DNA of 64,000 nt from an uncultured Alteromonadaceae bacterium (GCA_947501935.1 CANMXU010000011.1:1-64000), one strand, 5' to 3'. Shown: positions 44,589 to 54,075, counted from the first letter of the stretch. Notes: generated by a model from the sequence alone, not told the origin. Program-made: numbers and translations.

Positions 44589-46145
44589 ATGCTTTACGTA
44601 ATAAATATGAGCGAAGCATCAAATTATAAATTGTTTAATCGAAGTGATTTAAGCGCCTTTTGGGCATTGTTTACCGATAACCTAACTAACTTAATTGTAC
44701 TTAGTGGTATCTGTAAGTTTGTCTTCAATATGCCAACCGAAATTGTTTTTGGTCGTATTGTGCCCGGCGCCGCAGTAGCAATTTTAGCAGGAGCTGTGGT
44801 GTACACCATTATGGCACGCCACTTAGCAGCTAAGACTGGTCGAGAAGATGTTACTGCACTGCCTTATGGTATTAGTACGCCGGTAATGTTTGTGTATTTA
44901 TTTGGGGTTATTGGCCCTATTTATTGGTCAACTAATAATGCTGAACTTGCTTGGCAAGTAGGTATAGCGGCAGGCTTTATTGGCGGCATAGTTGCTGCCA
45001 TGGGGGCACTTGTCGGGCCTTTTTTAAAGCGAGTTACTCCGCGTGCAGGTATGTTAGGTACCTTATGTGGTATTGCTTTGGTTTTTATTGGTAGCACTTC
45101 TTTAGCCAGTATTATGGAAAACCCTCTAGTTGGTTTTTCATCATTGATGATTATTATTTGGGGCTTAGTGGGGAAGTTTAGATTACCGTTTAATTTACCT
45201 GCGGGTTTAGCGGCATTAATGGTTGGAACGGTTATCGCGCTTTCAATGGGGCAAACCTCGGTGAGCTATGAAGGTGTGGCGTTTAATCCGCCAGTTCCAT
45301 ACTTTGGCGACTTAATTATTGGTCTTCAGCATTTATTTAATCACTTAAGTTTGTTTTTAGTATTAATTCCGGTGCAAATTTATAACTTTATTGAAACCAT
45401 GAACAATGTTGAGTCAGCTGAATCAGCAGGCGATAAATACTCTGTAGGTGCTTGTCAGGTAACCGATGGTGCCGGTACTATGATTGGCGCTTTGTTTGGC
45501 TCACCATTTCCAACCACGGTTTATATTGGTCATCCTGTATATAGTGCGATGAAAGCGCGCTGTGGTTATGTACTAGGCATTGGTCTTGTCTTTTTCTTAG
45601 CTGCTACTTTTGGTTTGTTAGCTTTTTTAAGTAATTTGATCCCATTATCAGCAGCTGCACCAATTTTAGTTTTTGTCTCTATTTCTTTAATTTCTCACAG
45701 CGCAAGTAGTGTTAAGAAAACCCATATAATGGCTATTGTTATTGCGATGATACCGCATGTTTCTAGTTTTTTAATGGTGAAATGGGGCTCTATGATGAAT
45801 GCTTTAGGTGATGTGGGGGCAACTAACTTACCTAAGTTAACTGACGCTAATATGGTCGCGGCAATGTCGCAACAAGGCGCGCATTTATTAGGTCATCAAG
45901 CATTGTCACAAGGGGCTATTATTACAGGGCTTGTTTGGGGGGCAATTGTTGCTAATGTTATTGATGCTAAGTTTAGCCCTGCAGGTTGGTTCTGTGTTGT
46001 TGGTGGAGCGATGGCGTCTATTGGTATTTTACATTCATCGTCACTGCATTTACCTGCAATGAACGGTATTGTTGGTGGTTATTTAATGATCGGCGCCTTT
46101 ATGCTGATATACCCTCGTTTTGTCGATGTGACTAAAACACACTAG
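44589..46145 (+). CDS. NCS2-type purine/xanthine-uracil permease
   Basis: 518 aa with about 12-14 membrane segments. The first helices contain LFTDNLTNLIVLSGICKFVF and the loop GREDVTALPYGISTP, a signature of the large NCS2 permeases related to AzgA. The central NVESAESAGDKY motif is also typical. The substrate is probably a purine base. A second start at 44607 (MSEASNYKLF) fits the family better at the N-terminus but has no better ribosome binding site. It lies 125 bp after the Tsx-like gene. Confidence 0.87.
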   Translation: MLYVINMSEASNYKLFNRSDLSAFWALFTDNLTNLIVLSGICKFVFNMPTEIVFGRIVPGAAVAILAGAVVYTIMARHLAAKTGREDVTALPYGISTPVMFVYLFGVIGPIYWSTNNAELAWQVGIAAGFIGGIVAAMGALVGPFLKRVTPRAGMLGTLCGIALVFIGSTSLASIMENPLVGFSSLMIIIWGLVGKFRLPFNLPAGLAALMVGTVIALSMGQTSVSYEGVAFNPPVPYFGDLIIGLQHLFNHLSLFLVLIPVQIYNFIETMNNVESAESAGDKYSVGACQVTDGAGTMIGALFGSPFPTTVYIGHPVYSAMKARCGYVLGIGLVFFLAATFGLLAFLSNLIPLSAAAPILVFVSISLISHSASSVKKTHIMAIVIAMIPHVSSFLMVKWGSMMNALGDVGATNLPKLTDANMVAAMSQQGAHLLGHQALSQGAIITGLVWGAIVANVIDAKFSPAGWFCVVGGAMASIGILHSSSLHLPAMNGIVGGYLMIGAFMLIYPRFVDVTKTH

Positions 46146-46195
46146 GTACTGAGCTTGAAGCAATAAAAAGCTAGATAAGCGGTAAGAAATAAGAG

Positions 46196-46224
46196 AAAGC
46201 TGAATAGTAATATTCAGCTTTTTA
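46196..46224. terminator. Terminator after the NCS2 permease gene
   Basis: AAAGCTGAATA (46196-46206), loop GTAA, TATTCAGCTTT (46211-46221) and a T-run. It lies between convergent genes. Confidence 0.87.
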
Positions 46225-46262
46225 TTGGCCGTTAACTTATAAGAGTTTAAACTTAAAAGCTG

Positions 46263-46475
46263 CTAACTGCAGCAATCATTACCTTTTTGTATCGGCGGAC
46301 ATTTAACTGAGCCAAAAGAGCAATAAACACAACAATCGCCAGGTAATGGTTTAAGTAATTCATGGCAAGCATAGCACTCATAATAATACTGACAAGCATT
46401 GGTTGGCATTTGTTCTTCTTTTTCAAAGCCACATTGTGGGCATGTAATGATTGATTTGAGCTGTATCGTTTTCAT
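46263..46475 (-). CDS. Small Cys-rich protein with GDCCVYCSFG motif
   Basis: 70 aa with 11 cysteines: pairs at 12/15, 28, 34/37, 48/49, 52, 59 and 68/69. The N-terminal CPQCGFEKEEQMP looks like a zinc ribbon. The central GDCCVYCSFGSVKCPPIQ is a recurring motif of small uncharacterised proteins often seen near metal-efflux genes (recalled, not checked). It is probably metal-binding, with unknown function. It lies 42 bp upstream of sapF on the same strand but is separated from the NCS2 permease by a terminator. Confidence 0.75.
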   Translation of the reverse strand: MKTIQLKSIITCPQCGFEKEEQMPTNACQYYYECYACHELLKPLPGDCCVYCSFGSVKCPPIQKGNDCCS

Positions 46476-46517
46476 TGCAATGACCTTTTATCATAAGCTT
46501 ATTCTAGCCGCTTTATA

Positions 46518-47300
46518 TTAAGTATGCAGTAGGTGGTAATTTTGCCCCATGATCAGCTTTCTGGTGTATTTATCTTTTGGTGCACGCAAAATATCAGCGG
46601 TAGGCCCTGATTCAACTACATTGCCTTTGTGTAATACCATCATTGAGTCACTAAAGTGGCGGACAATTCCCAAGTTATGAGAAATAAGAATAAAAGCAAG
46701 CCCCATTTGTTGTTGTAAGTCGAGCAACAAATTAATCATTTGCGAACGTAGTGACGGATCTAGTGAGGCTAGTGCTTCATCTAAAATAATAACTTGTGGG
46801 TTTAGAATAATTGCCCGCGCTAATGAAATTCTTTGTTTTTGACCACCTGAGAACATATGAGGATAAAAATTCATATGATCAGCCAGCAGTCCAACTTTAA
46901 ACAAGGTTTCGCGAATGAGCTGACTGCGCTGTGCTTCGTCTAAATCAGTATTTAACTTTAAGGGTTCATCTAACAGTTGGCGTATAGTTAAACTCGGGTT
47001 TAAGGTAGTGCCAGAGTCTTGAAATATCATCCGTATATGTTGACAGCGTTGCTTAAAGTCGCCGTCAACTAAGGTTTGGCCATTAAGTTTTATTTTGCCA
47101 GTAGAAGGGCGCTCAGCACCTACTAATACCTTAGCGAGTGTCGACTTTCCTGAGCCTGCTTCCCCGACTATGGCTAAGGTTTTATAGGCTTGCACGCTAA
47201 AAGATAATGGCTCTAAAGCGCAAAATGACCTTTTATTAAACCAACTACGGCTTAATTCATATGACTTACTTAAGTTAGCAACTTCTAATAATGCAGGCAC
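46518..47300 (-). CDS. sapF: Peptide transport ATP-binding protein SapF
   Basis: 260 aa ABC ATPase. Walker A is GEAGSGKS, the signature is FSGGQKQR, Walker B is VIILDEALASLD, and the switch His is in ILISHNLGIV. SapF is the second ATPase of the Sap/oligopeptide-type importer linked to antimicrobial peptide resistance and to putrescine handling in different bacteria. It starts directly after the sapD stop. Confidence 0.92.
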   Translation of the reverse strand: MPALLEVANLSKSYELSRSWFNKRSFCALEPLSFSVQAYKTLAIVGEAGSGKSTLAKVLVGAERPSTGKIKLNGQTLVDGDFKQRCQHIRMIFQDSGTTLNPSLTIRQLLDEPLKLNTDLDEAQRSQLIRETLFKVGLLADHMNFYPHMFSGGQKQRISLARAIILNPQVIILDEALASLDPSLRSQMINLLLDLQQQMGLAFILISHNLGIVRHFSDSMMVLHKGNVVESGPTADILRAPKDKYTRKLIMGQNYHLLHT

Positions 47301-48290
47301 TTAGTTGCCTCCTTTAAGAGAGAAATGACAACTTACTAGATGGCCATGGTGATTCTTAACTTTTGGCGCATGTACACAAGCTTGCTGAGCTCTTGGGCAT
47401 CGAGGCCCTAAGCGACAACCAATGGGTAAATGCTGCAAAATTGGAATACTACCGGGTAGCGCCGCTAAGCGAGATTTTTTCGGTAATTGCATATTCGCTT
47501 TTGGACTACTGTCTAACAGAGCCTGAGTATAAGGATGATAAGGCTGAGTAAAAATTTGCCTTGTGGTGCCGCCTTCAACAAATTGTCCGCTGTACATTAC
47601 GGTGATGGTATTGGTCCAGTGAGTAACGTTTTCTAAGTCGTGGCTGATCAACAAAATAGACATGTTTTTTAATTGATTCAAGCTCGCCAATAAGCGAAAA
47701 ATTTGCCCTTGGTTAGTTGCTTCCATGGCTGCGGTGGGTTCATCGGCAATTAATAGTATTGGTCTTCTTGCTAGCGCCATAGCAATCATCACCCGTTGAC
47801 ACAAAGCTTCAGTTAATTGATGCGGATAGCTTTTTACACATACTTCGTGGTGCTTAATGCCCACTTTATGCAGTAGCTTAGCGGCAGCCAATTTTCGCTG
47901 TTTACGCTTTTGCCAAAAATTACCACTAAATTGATTGTTATCAATCGCTTCTTCAAGCTGTGAACCTATAGTGGTGGTGGGATCTAAACACGACATTGGC
48001 TCTTGGAAAATCATCGCCACGTCTTTTGAAATAATTCTCTTACGCTCTTCAGCGCTATGGCGTAATAAGTCTTCTCCGCGCCAGTGAAAGCGATCCGCAT
48101 GAACTGTCCAACGTTCATCAAGCACACCAACAATTGCTTGCGCAAGTAACGATTTACCTGAACCAGACTCGCCAACTAAACCGCGTACTTCACCTTCTTT
48201 CATCGAAAGGCTGACTCTGTCAACGGCTAAAATGGTGCCATTTGCGGTTTTTAGTTCAATTGATAAATTTCTAATGTCGAGTAAATTCAT
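47301..48290 (-). CDS. sapD: Peptide transport ATP-binding protein SapD
   Basis: About 329 aa (330 in Escherichia coli). Walker A is GESGSGKSLLAQAI and Walker B LLIADEPTAAME. The ABC signature is LTEALCQRV instead of LSGGQ, and Escherichia coli SapD is similarly degenerate (LTEGECQKV). The C-terminal oligopeptide-type Cys motif is present (GCRLGPRCPRAQQAC). I chose the ATG at 48290, which overlaps the sapC stop by one base and gives the family N-terminus MNLLDIRNLSIE; a longer frame starts at 48395. Confidence 0.93.
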   Translation of the reverse strand: MNLLDIRNLSIELKTANGTILAVDRVSLSMKEGEVRGLVGESGSGKSLLAQAIVGVLDERWTVHADRFHWRGEDLLRHSAEERKRIISKDVAMIFQEPMSCLDPTTTIGSQLEEAIDNNQFSGNFWQKRKQRKLAAAKLLHKVGIKHHEVCVKSYPHQLTEALCQRVMIAMALARRPILLIADEPTAAMEATNQGQIFRLLASLNQLKNMSILLISHDLENVTHWTNTITVMYSGQFVEGGTTRQIFTQPYHPYTQALLDSSPKANMQLPKKSRLAALPGSIPILQHLPIGCRLGPRCPRAQQACVHAPKVKNHHGHLVSCHFSLKGGN

Positions 48291-49183
48291 TAGCTTTCCT
48301 TGCCTATTTTTAAGGCATGGCGCATACCTTCGCCAACAAGATTGGTAGCAATAACCGAAAATAAAATCGCTAAACCCGGTAAGTAAACAGTCCAAGGGGC
48401 GATATAGAATAAGTCGATGCCGCTAGAAAGCATAGCTCCCCACTCGGGTAGTGGAATAGGTGCACCTAAACCTAAAAAACCAAGGGCGGCAATATCTAAA
48501 ATGGCAGCTGATTGCGCTAAGGTTGCATAACTGATTATTTTCTCAATAATATTGGGGAAAACAGAGTAGCGTAGAATTCTTAATGAACTAGCGCCGTCAA
48601 GTCGAGACGCTAAGACATAATCTTTGGTGAACTCTTCTTTTACCGCATTTCGGGTAACGTGAACAAATTGTGGGATCAGTACCATCACAATAGCCCACAG
48701 AGTATTGTCGAGCCCTGGGCCTAATATGGCAACAATTACTATGGCTAATAGTAGTGACGGAATTGATAAAATTACATCAAGAAAATGGTTTAAAAAGCTT
48801 GAGCGAATACCGCTTGATAATGCCGATAACGAGCCGATGAATACGCCAATAACTAATGAAACGATAACCACAACAAAACTTAGCCCGAAGGTAAGTGAGG
48901 TACCGTGCATTAAACGTGAGAATAAATCTCGGCCTAAATCGTCGGTGCCTAATAAAAAGCTAATATCACCATCTTTATCCCACGCCGGTGGTAATAATAA
49001 TTTATCTAAGTGGTTTTCAATTGATGAATAAGGAGTAATTAATGGCGCAAATATCGCTAAAATTATAAGAAAAGCAAAACATGAAAAACCAACCAAAACT
49101 ACCGGAGATTGGCGAAAGTTATGCCACAGTTGCAATAACGGTGATGGAAACTCTTCTTCTTGATATATTTTATCACGCGCCAT
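48290..49183 (-). CDS. sapC: Peptide transport permease SapC
   Basis: 297 aa inner-membrane permease of the oligopeptide/dipeptide (DppC-like) type. It has an N-terminal membrane segment (about 32-55), the LLGTDDLGRDLFSRLMHGT motif, and five more segments with the EAA-type loop LDGASSLRILRYSVFPN. It overlaps sapB by 11 bp at its start and sapD by 1 bp at its end. Confidence 0.93.
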   Translation of the reverse strand: MARDKIYQEEEFPSPLLQLWHNFRQSPVVLVGFSCFAFLIILAIFAPLITPYSSIENHLDKLLLPPAWDKDGDISFLLGTDDLGRDLFSRLMHGTSLTFGLSFVVVIVSLVIGVFIGSLSALSSGIRSSFLNHFLDVILSIPSLLLAIVIVAILGPGLDNTLWAIVMVLIPQFVHVTRNAVKEEFTKDYVLASRLDGASSLRILRYSVFPNIIEKIISYATLAQSAAILDIAALGFLGLGAPIPLPEWGAMLSSGIDLFYIAPWTVYLPGLAILFSVIATNLVGEGMRHALKIGKES

Positions 49184-50201
49184 GGTTTGACTCCCTCGCT
49201 AGCGGATTAAGGGCTGCATAGATGAAGTCAGTGATTATATGCACTAAAAATATAAAGCTTGATAACATTAATAAACCACTTTGTATGGCGGTGTAGTCGC
49301 GTTGATAAATACTTTCTATTAACCAACGACCGATGCCAGGCCAGCTAAAAATAACTTCAGTAACCATAGCTATAGTAACTAAGTTGGCAAACTGTAAACC
49401 AACATCGCGAATTACTTTTACCATAGCATTTCGAATAGCGTGATGATAAATAATTTGCCCAAAAGATAAGCCTTTAGCTTTAGCTGCTCGAATGTAACTT
49501 TTATCAAGTACCTCAAGCATTGCAGTTCGAGCTAAGCGCACAAAAATAGTTGCAGGCGCTAAGGCAACTACTACAGTCGGTAATATCATGTGAGCCGTAG
49601 CATTTTGAAAAGCTTGCCATTTATAGGCACTGTCGCTAAGCAAAATATCAATTATCTGAAAGCCAGTAACATGCTTTATTTCATATAGTAAGCTTATTTG
49701 CCCCGCAGAAGGTAGCCAGCCTAATTGAATAGAAAAAACTAAAATAGCCAATAAACCTAACCAAAAAACCGGGATTGAATAACCAAACATCGCCACCGTT
49801 AAAATAATGTTGTCGGCTAATTTTTCATGTTTAATTGCAGCAATAAAACCAATAGGTACGCCGACAAACATGGCGAGTAATAACGCTGCTAAGCTTAACT
49901 CTATGGTTGCTGGTAATAGTATTTTTATTTCTTCAATTATCGGTAAATGGCTCGCCATTGAAATACCTAAATCACCAGAAAAAACATGGGAAAGATAAGC
50001 CCAGTACTGCATGAAAATATTTTCTTGATGGCGATATTCATCACTTAAAATAGCTAATTGAGCAGGGGTGGCATTAATTTCGCCACTTAAATTAATTAAG
50101 GCATCACCGGGAAATAAATAGCTTAAACTAAACGATAGTAACGTCAGTAATAAAACCGTGAATAGCAGTAGGTTTAAACGGCGTAAAGTGAATATAATCA
50201 T
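49173..50201 (-). CDS. sapB: Peptide transport permease SapB
   Basis: 342 aa DppB-like permease with six membrane segments. The start RRLNLLLFTVLLLTLLSFSL and the EAA-type loop YIRAAKAKGLSFGQIIYHHA are family features. It lies 1 bp after sapA and overlaps sapC by 11 bp, so sapABCDF is one tightly coupled operon. Confidence 0.93.
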   Translation of the reverse strand: MIIFTLRRLNLLLFTVLLLTLLSFSLSYLFPGDALINLSGEINATPAQLAILSDEYRHQENIFMQYWAYLSHVFSGDLGISMASHLPIIEEIKILLPATIELSLAALLLAMFVGVPIGFIAAIKHEKLADNIILTVAMFGYSIPVFWLGLLAILVFSIQLGWLPSAGQISLLYEIKHVTGFQIIDILLSDSAYKWQAFQNATAHMILPTVVVALAPATIFVRLARTAMLEVLDKSYIRAAKAKGLSFGQIIYHHAIRNAMVKVIRDVGLQFANLVTIAMVTEVIFSWPGIGRWLIESIYQRDYTAIQSGLLMLSSFIFLVHIITDFIYAALNPLARESNHGA

Positions 50202-50202
50202 G

Positions 50203-51843
50203 TTATTTTTTACTCACCGTAGCAAAGTCAATTCCGCCAATAGAGTGCAGTAATTCACCCTTTATATTTGCGTTTCGTGCTTGAAAACGTTTTGAATGGG
50301 CGATGGGGATCAATGGCACTTCTTCGGCAATTATGTCTAATGCCTTAGCATAATACTTTTTTCTTAAACCAATGTTGTTGGTGCTCAAAGATTCATTTAA
50401 TACTTGGTCAAATGCTTCATTACACCAAAACACGCGGTTATTACCCGACAGTGCAGAGTTACAACTTAACAACGGGCTGAAAAAATTATCAGGATCGGGA
50501 TGATCAGCAGACCAACCAAGTAAAACTGATTGATGTTCACCTTGAGATAATTTTCGTAAAAAAGTTCCCCACTCATAACTAACAATATTAACGGTAATAC
50601 CAATCAGTTTTAAGTCAGCCTGAATAAGTTTTGCCATGGTTAGCGCATTGGGGTTATAGGCGCGCTGAACCGGCATTGCCCAAATATCCATAGTAAAACC
50701 ATCAGGGTAACCGGAAGCAGTTAATAAAGACTTTGCAAATTCAATTGAATATTCATGACCTTTAATATCACTATTGTATGCCCAAGAGTTTTTCGGCAAT
50801 AGCGAGGTTGCCACATCGGCATGGCCAAAATATACCGCTTCAATAATGGCTTGCTTATTAATTGCATGGGCAATAGCGGTACGTACTTGTTTATTATTAA
50901 ACGGAGCTTTTTGGGTATTAAAGCCCATATAACCAACATTAAAGGCGGTAACGGCTTCTAATATAAGATCTTCACGCTCATTAATTTTTTCATGAGCAAT
51001 AGGGTAGGCAACAATGTCACATTCGCCGGTTAACAACTTAGTTAAACGTCCGGTATTACTTGGTGTTATATCAAAAAGTAATTGTGAAAGTGTTGACTCA
51101 CCCTGCCAGTAAGTATCATGGGGTTTATAACGAATTAAAGAGCCAGGGCGATATTCTTCTAATTTATAAGGGCCAGTTCCTACCGGTAAAATATCAATTT
51201 GTTGGTGACGATTATCTTGAGCTAATTGCTCACCATATTCTTGAGACAAGATAATGGCAAAGTCGGTAGCTAAATTTGATAAAAATGAACTGTCAGACTG
51301 GCTTAGGGTAAAGCGCACGGTGTAGTCATTAATTTTTTCGATATTTTCTACTAACTCGTCAAACTTAACACTTTGAAAGAAGGGGTAATTACCGCCAGAT
51401 ACTTCATGAAAGGCGTGGTTTTTATCTAAAATGCGATTAAAGCTAAATAAAACATCGTCAGCATTAAGCTTTCTAGTTGGCGTGAAATTATCAGTGCTAT
51501 GAAAACTGACATCTTTACGAAGGTAAAAGGTGATTTTTTTGCCGTCTCGAGTAACATGCCACGACTTAGCTAAGGCTGGACCTATGGTGTGGTCATCAGC
51601 TTTAAAAGAAATTAAGCGGTCATATAAGTGCTTGGCGGTGGTATCTATAGTAGTACCTGAGGTAACTGTTTGCGGATTAAAGCTTTCCGGTGAACCTTCC
51701 GCGCAATAAACAATACTTTTTTGTTTTAAAGAAATATTATCTAAAGAGTCACAAGCGCCAAGGAAAAAGCTAAAACCGGCAACCAAACTGGTTTTAAGCG
51801 CTTTTAATTTCAATAAATTCATTTGCAATGGTTTATTGCTCAT
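50203..51843 (-). CDS. sapA: Peptide-binding lipoprotein SapA
   Basis: About 546 aa solute-binding protein of the oligopeptide type (SBP_bac_5). The signal peptide ends in a lipobox-like FFLGAC. The family pattern includes YCAEGSPESFNPQ, AKHLYDRLISF and VGTGPYKLEEYRPGS. The start is uncertain: ATGs at 51858, 51843 and 51822 are all in frame, and the last gives the most compact lipoprotein signal peptide. The gene overlaps the 3' end of pspF by about 11 bp, so pspF may be cotranscribed with sap. Confidence 0.9.
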   Translation of the reverse strand: MSNKPLQMNLLKLKALKTSLVAGFSFFLGACDSLDNISLKQKSIVYCAEGSPESFNPQTVTSGTTIDTTAKHLYDRLISFKADDHTIGPALAKSWHVTRDGKKITFYLRKDVSFHSTDNFTPTRKLNADDVLFSFNRILDKNHAFHEVSGGNYPFFQSVKFDELVENIEKINDYTVRFTLSQSDSSFLSNLATDFAIILSQEYGEQLAQDNRHQQIDILPVGTGPYKLEEYRPGSLIRYKPHDTYWQGESTLSQLLFDITPSNTGRLTKLLTGECDIVAYPIAHEKINEREDLILEAVTAFNVGYMGFNTQKAPFNNKQVRTAIAHAINKQAIIEAVYFGHADVATSLLPKNSWAYNSDIKGHEYSIEFAKSLLTASGYPDGFTMDIWAMPVQRAYNPNALTMAKLIQADLKLIGITVNIVSYEWGTFLRKLSQGEHQSVLLGWSADHPDPDNFFSPLLSCNSALSGNNRVFWCNEAFDQVLNESLSTNNIGLRKKYYAKALDIIAEEVPLIPIAHSKRFQARNANIKGELLHSIGGIDFATVSKK

Positions 51844-52948
51844 CGCTAACACTACCATCGAGTAAATTATACTTTTTTAAATAACCCCTTAGTTGATGAT
51901 AGGTTAATTCCAGTGCTTCAGCGGTTTTCTTTTGATTGAATTGGTGAGCTGCAAGTGCCGAATTTAACAAGTCAATTTCATATTCTTGAGAGAGGTTTTT
52001 TAATGACAATGGAAAAACTAACGCAGGTTTTTGTGCCGCTTCTGATACCGCCATAACTGGCTTAAGTTCGTCGGCTGCTGGGGTTACTGGCGTTGCCGAT
52101 TCATTAACTGCTTTGTTTTGGGACATGCGATCTGCGGTTTTAATTCGTTTTTTTGGTCTAAACGGTGAAACAAATGGGTCGATAACTAAATCATGAACTG
52201 GCACATGTGGGTTGTTACTGCGGTAAACACTGCGTTCAACCACATTTTTTAATTCACGCACATTACCCGGCCATGGATATTCAAGCATGTCACGCTTGGC
52301 CTTTTCGGTAAAACCGCTGAATAAATCGAATTCCAATTCACGCGCCATATTAATGGCAAAATGTTCGGCAAGAATGAGAATATCTTCCAGGCGTTCACGC
52401 AGTGGCGGCAAGGTAATTACGTCGAAGGCAAGTCGGTCAAGCAAATCAGCTCTAAACTCGCCAGAGTCGGCCAAGGTGGGTAAGTCTTCATTGGTTGCGG
52501 CGATTAAACGAGCATCGGTTTTAATGGTTTTAGAGCCGCCGACACGTTCAAACTCTCCGTATTCAACCACTCGTAATAATTTTTCTTGAATAAGACCAGA
52601 AGTATTGGCTATTTCATCTAAAAATAAGCTGCCATTATTAGCTCGCTCAAAACGACCTTCATGGCGTTTAGTCGCACCAGTAAAGGCACCGCTATCATAA
52701 CCGAATAATTCAGTTTCTAATAAGTTTTCATTTAAAGCCGCACAATTGAGTTTGAGATAATCTTGATCCCAACGCTTGGAAAGGTAATGCAGACGGGCGG
52801 CAACTAATTCTTTACCCGTACCACGCTCACCAATAATTAATACTGGTTTACTTAACGGCGCCACTTGAGATATATGTTCAAGTACTTCGAGAAAACTGTT
52901 TGACTGGCCAATAAGGTTATCTTGTTGCTTAAAGCGCGCCATGGTCAT
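51833..52948 (-). CDS. pspF: Phage shock protein operon activator PspF
   Basis: 371 aa sigma-54-dependent activator (325 in Escherichia coli). It has no N-terminal regulatory domain: the AAA+ domain starts at once, with Walker A GERGTGKE (~40-47) and the sigma-54 contact GAFTGA (~87-92) intact. A longer than usual linker (about residues 265-320) precedes the C-terminal Fis-type helix-turn-helix (NQKKTAEALELTYHQLRGYLK). In Escherichia coli PspA binds and inhibits it. It is divergent from pspA. Confidence 0.95.
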   Translation of the reverse strand: MTMARFKQQDNLIGQSNSFLEVLEHISQVAPLSKPVLIIGERGTGKELVAARLHYLSKRWDQDYLKLNCAALNENLLETELFGYDSGAFTGATKRHEGRFERANNGSLFLDEIANTSGLIQEKLLRVVEYGEFERVGGSKTIKTDARLIAATNEDLPTLADSGEFRADLLDRLAFDVITLPPLRERLEDILILAEHFAINMARELEFDLFSGFTEKAKRDMLEYPWPGNVRELKNVVERSVYRSNNPHVPVHDLVIDPFVSPFRPKKRIKTADRMSQNKAVNESATPVTPAADELKPVMAVSEAAQKPALVFPLSLKNLSQEYEIDLLNSALAAHQFNQKKTAEALELTYHQLRGYLKKYNLLDGSVSDEQ

Positions 52949-53052
52949 ACCTAATAATTGGTTTATTTCGCTAACAAATAGTGTATTTCATTACTGATAA
53001 GGATTGAAGTAATTTTTAAAAATATAATAAAATTAGATAAACCAAGGCGTTA

Positions 53053-53085
53053 CAAGTTTAAATAAACTTGGCCTAAAAAGTGAAT
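53053..53085 (+). promoter_or_regulatory. Sigma-54-like promoter of pspABC with overlapping palindrome
   Basis: TTGGCCTAAAAAGTGAAT (53068-53085) aligns with the Escherichia coli pspA promoter from TTGGC through its TTGTA element with the same spacing: GG, ten bases, then GA (GT in Escherichia coli, GC in the consensus). A perfect palindrome CAAGTTTA-AA-TAAACTTG (53053-53070) overlaps the -24 element. The match at -12 is not ideal. Confidence 0.5.
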
Positions 53086-53131
53086 AATAACATACAGACT
53101 ACATTGTGAATAATAGAATGAGGAAGTAATT

Positions 53132-53815
53132 ATGGGTGTATTTTCGAGATTTTCAGACATCATTAACTCTAATATCAATAACTTATTAGACAAAGCCGAA
53201 GATCCAAGAAAAATGGTTCGTTTAATTATTCAAGAGATGGAAGACACCTTAGTGGAAGTTCGTTCATCGTCAGCTAAAATGATAGCAGATAAGAAAGAGT
53301 TAACGCGCCAAAGCTTACGATTTGAACACGACGTTGAGCAATGGCAAGCAAAAGCAGAATTAGCCTTAAGTAAAGACCGTGAAGACTTAGCCCGCGGCGC
53401 ATTACTTGAAAAGAAAAAATGTGCAGAAAGTGCCCAAGCATTAGCAGACGAGTTAACTCATATTGATGAGCATATTGCCAAGCTGCAAGACGAAATATCG
53501 CAATTACAAGATAAGTTAGTTGATGCAAAAGCACGCCAAAAAGCGATTTTACTACGCGAAAAAAGTGCTAGCTCTCGTTTAAAAGTTAAGCAAAACATTA
53601 ATAGCGAAAAAATTAACGACGCATTGAACCGTTTTGATCACTACGAAAGAAAGATTGACGACCTTGAAGCACAAGTTGAGTCTTACGACTTAGGCAGTAA
53701 ATCTCTGGCTGATGAAATTGCGGAATTAGAAGCGGATGAAAAAGTTGATGATGAATTAGCACAGTTAAAAGCTAAGTTACAATCAGCACCAAAATCAGAC
53801 AATAGCGCTAAATAA
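53132..53815 (+). CDS. pspA: Phage shock protein A
   Basis: 227 aa, the usual length. PspA is a peripheral membrane protein of the ESCRT-III superfamily that protects the inner membrane and holds PspF in check. The N-terminal amphipathic helix starts MGVFSRFSDIINSNIN and is followed by LLDKAEDPRKMVRLIIQEME, then long coiled-coil helices rich in Glu, Lys and Ala to the end. AGGA precedes the start. It is first in pspABC. Confidence 0.97.
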   Translation: MGVFSRFSDIINSNINNLLDKAEDPRKMVRLIIQEMEDTLVEVRSSSAKMIADKKELTRQSLRFEHDVEQWQAKAELALSKDREDLARGALLEKKKCAESAQALADELTHIDEHIAKLQDEISQLQDKLVDAKARQKAILLREKSASSRLKVKQNINSEKINDALNRFDHYERKIDDLEAQVESYDLGSKSLADEIAELEADEKVDDELAQLKAKLQSAPKSDNSAK

Positions 53816-53847
53816 TAGAATAAAAAATACATTATAGGAGAAGTATT

Positions 53848-54075
53848 GTGGAAGATATCATCATGGCACCAGTTATTATTTTTATGGTAGTGGTTGCTCC
53901 TATTTGGCTTATTCTTCATTACCGTAGTAAAGGGCAAGTTAGCCAAGGTTTAAGTGAAGAAGAGTATATTCAATTGTCTGAGTTGTCTGAATTAGCAGAT
54001 AACATGACCGATAGAATTCAAACCTTAGAAGCTATTTTAGACGCGGAAACTCCTGACTGGAGAAGCAAGTTATGA
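53848..54075 (+). CDS. pspB: Phage shock protein B
   Basis: 75 aa starting at GTG, with GGAG 7 nt upstream. One membrane segment (about residues 6-24) is followed by a coiled coil ending LEAILDAETPDWRSKL, as in PspB. With PspC it relays membrane stress to PspA. Its stop overlaps the pspC start by 4 bp. Confidence 0.95.
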   Translation: MEDIIMAPVIIFMVVVAPIWLILHYRSKGQVSQGLSEEEYIQLSELSELADNMTDRIQTLEAILDAETPDWRSKL

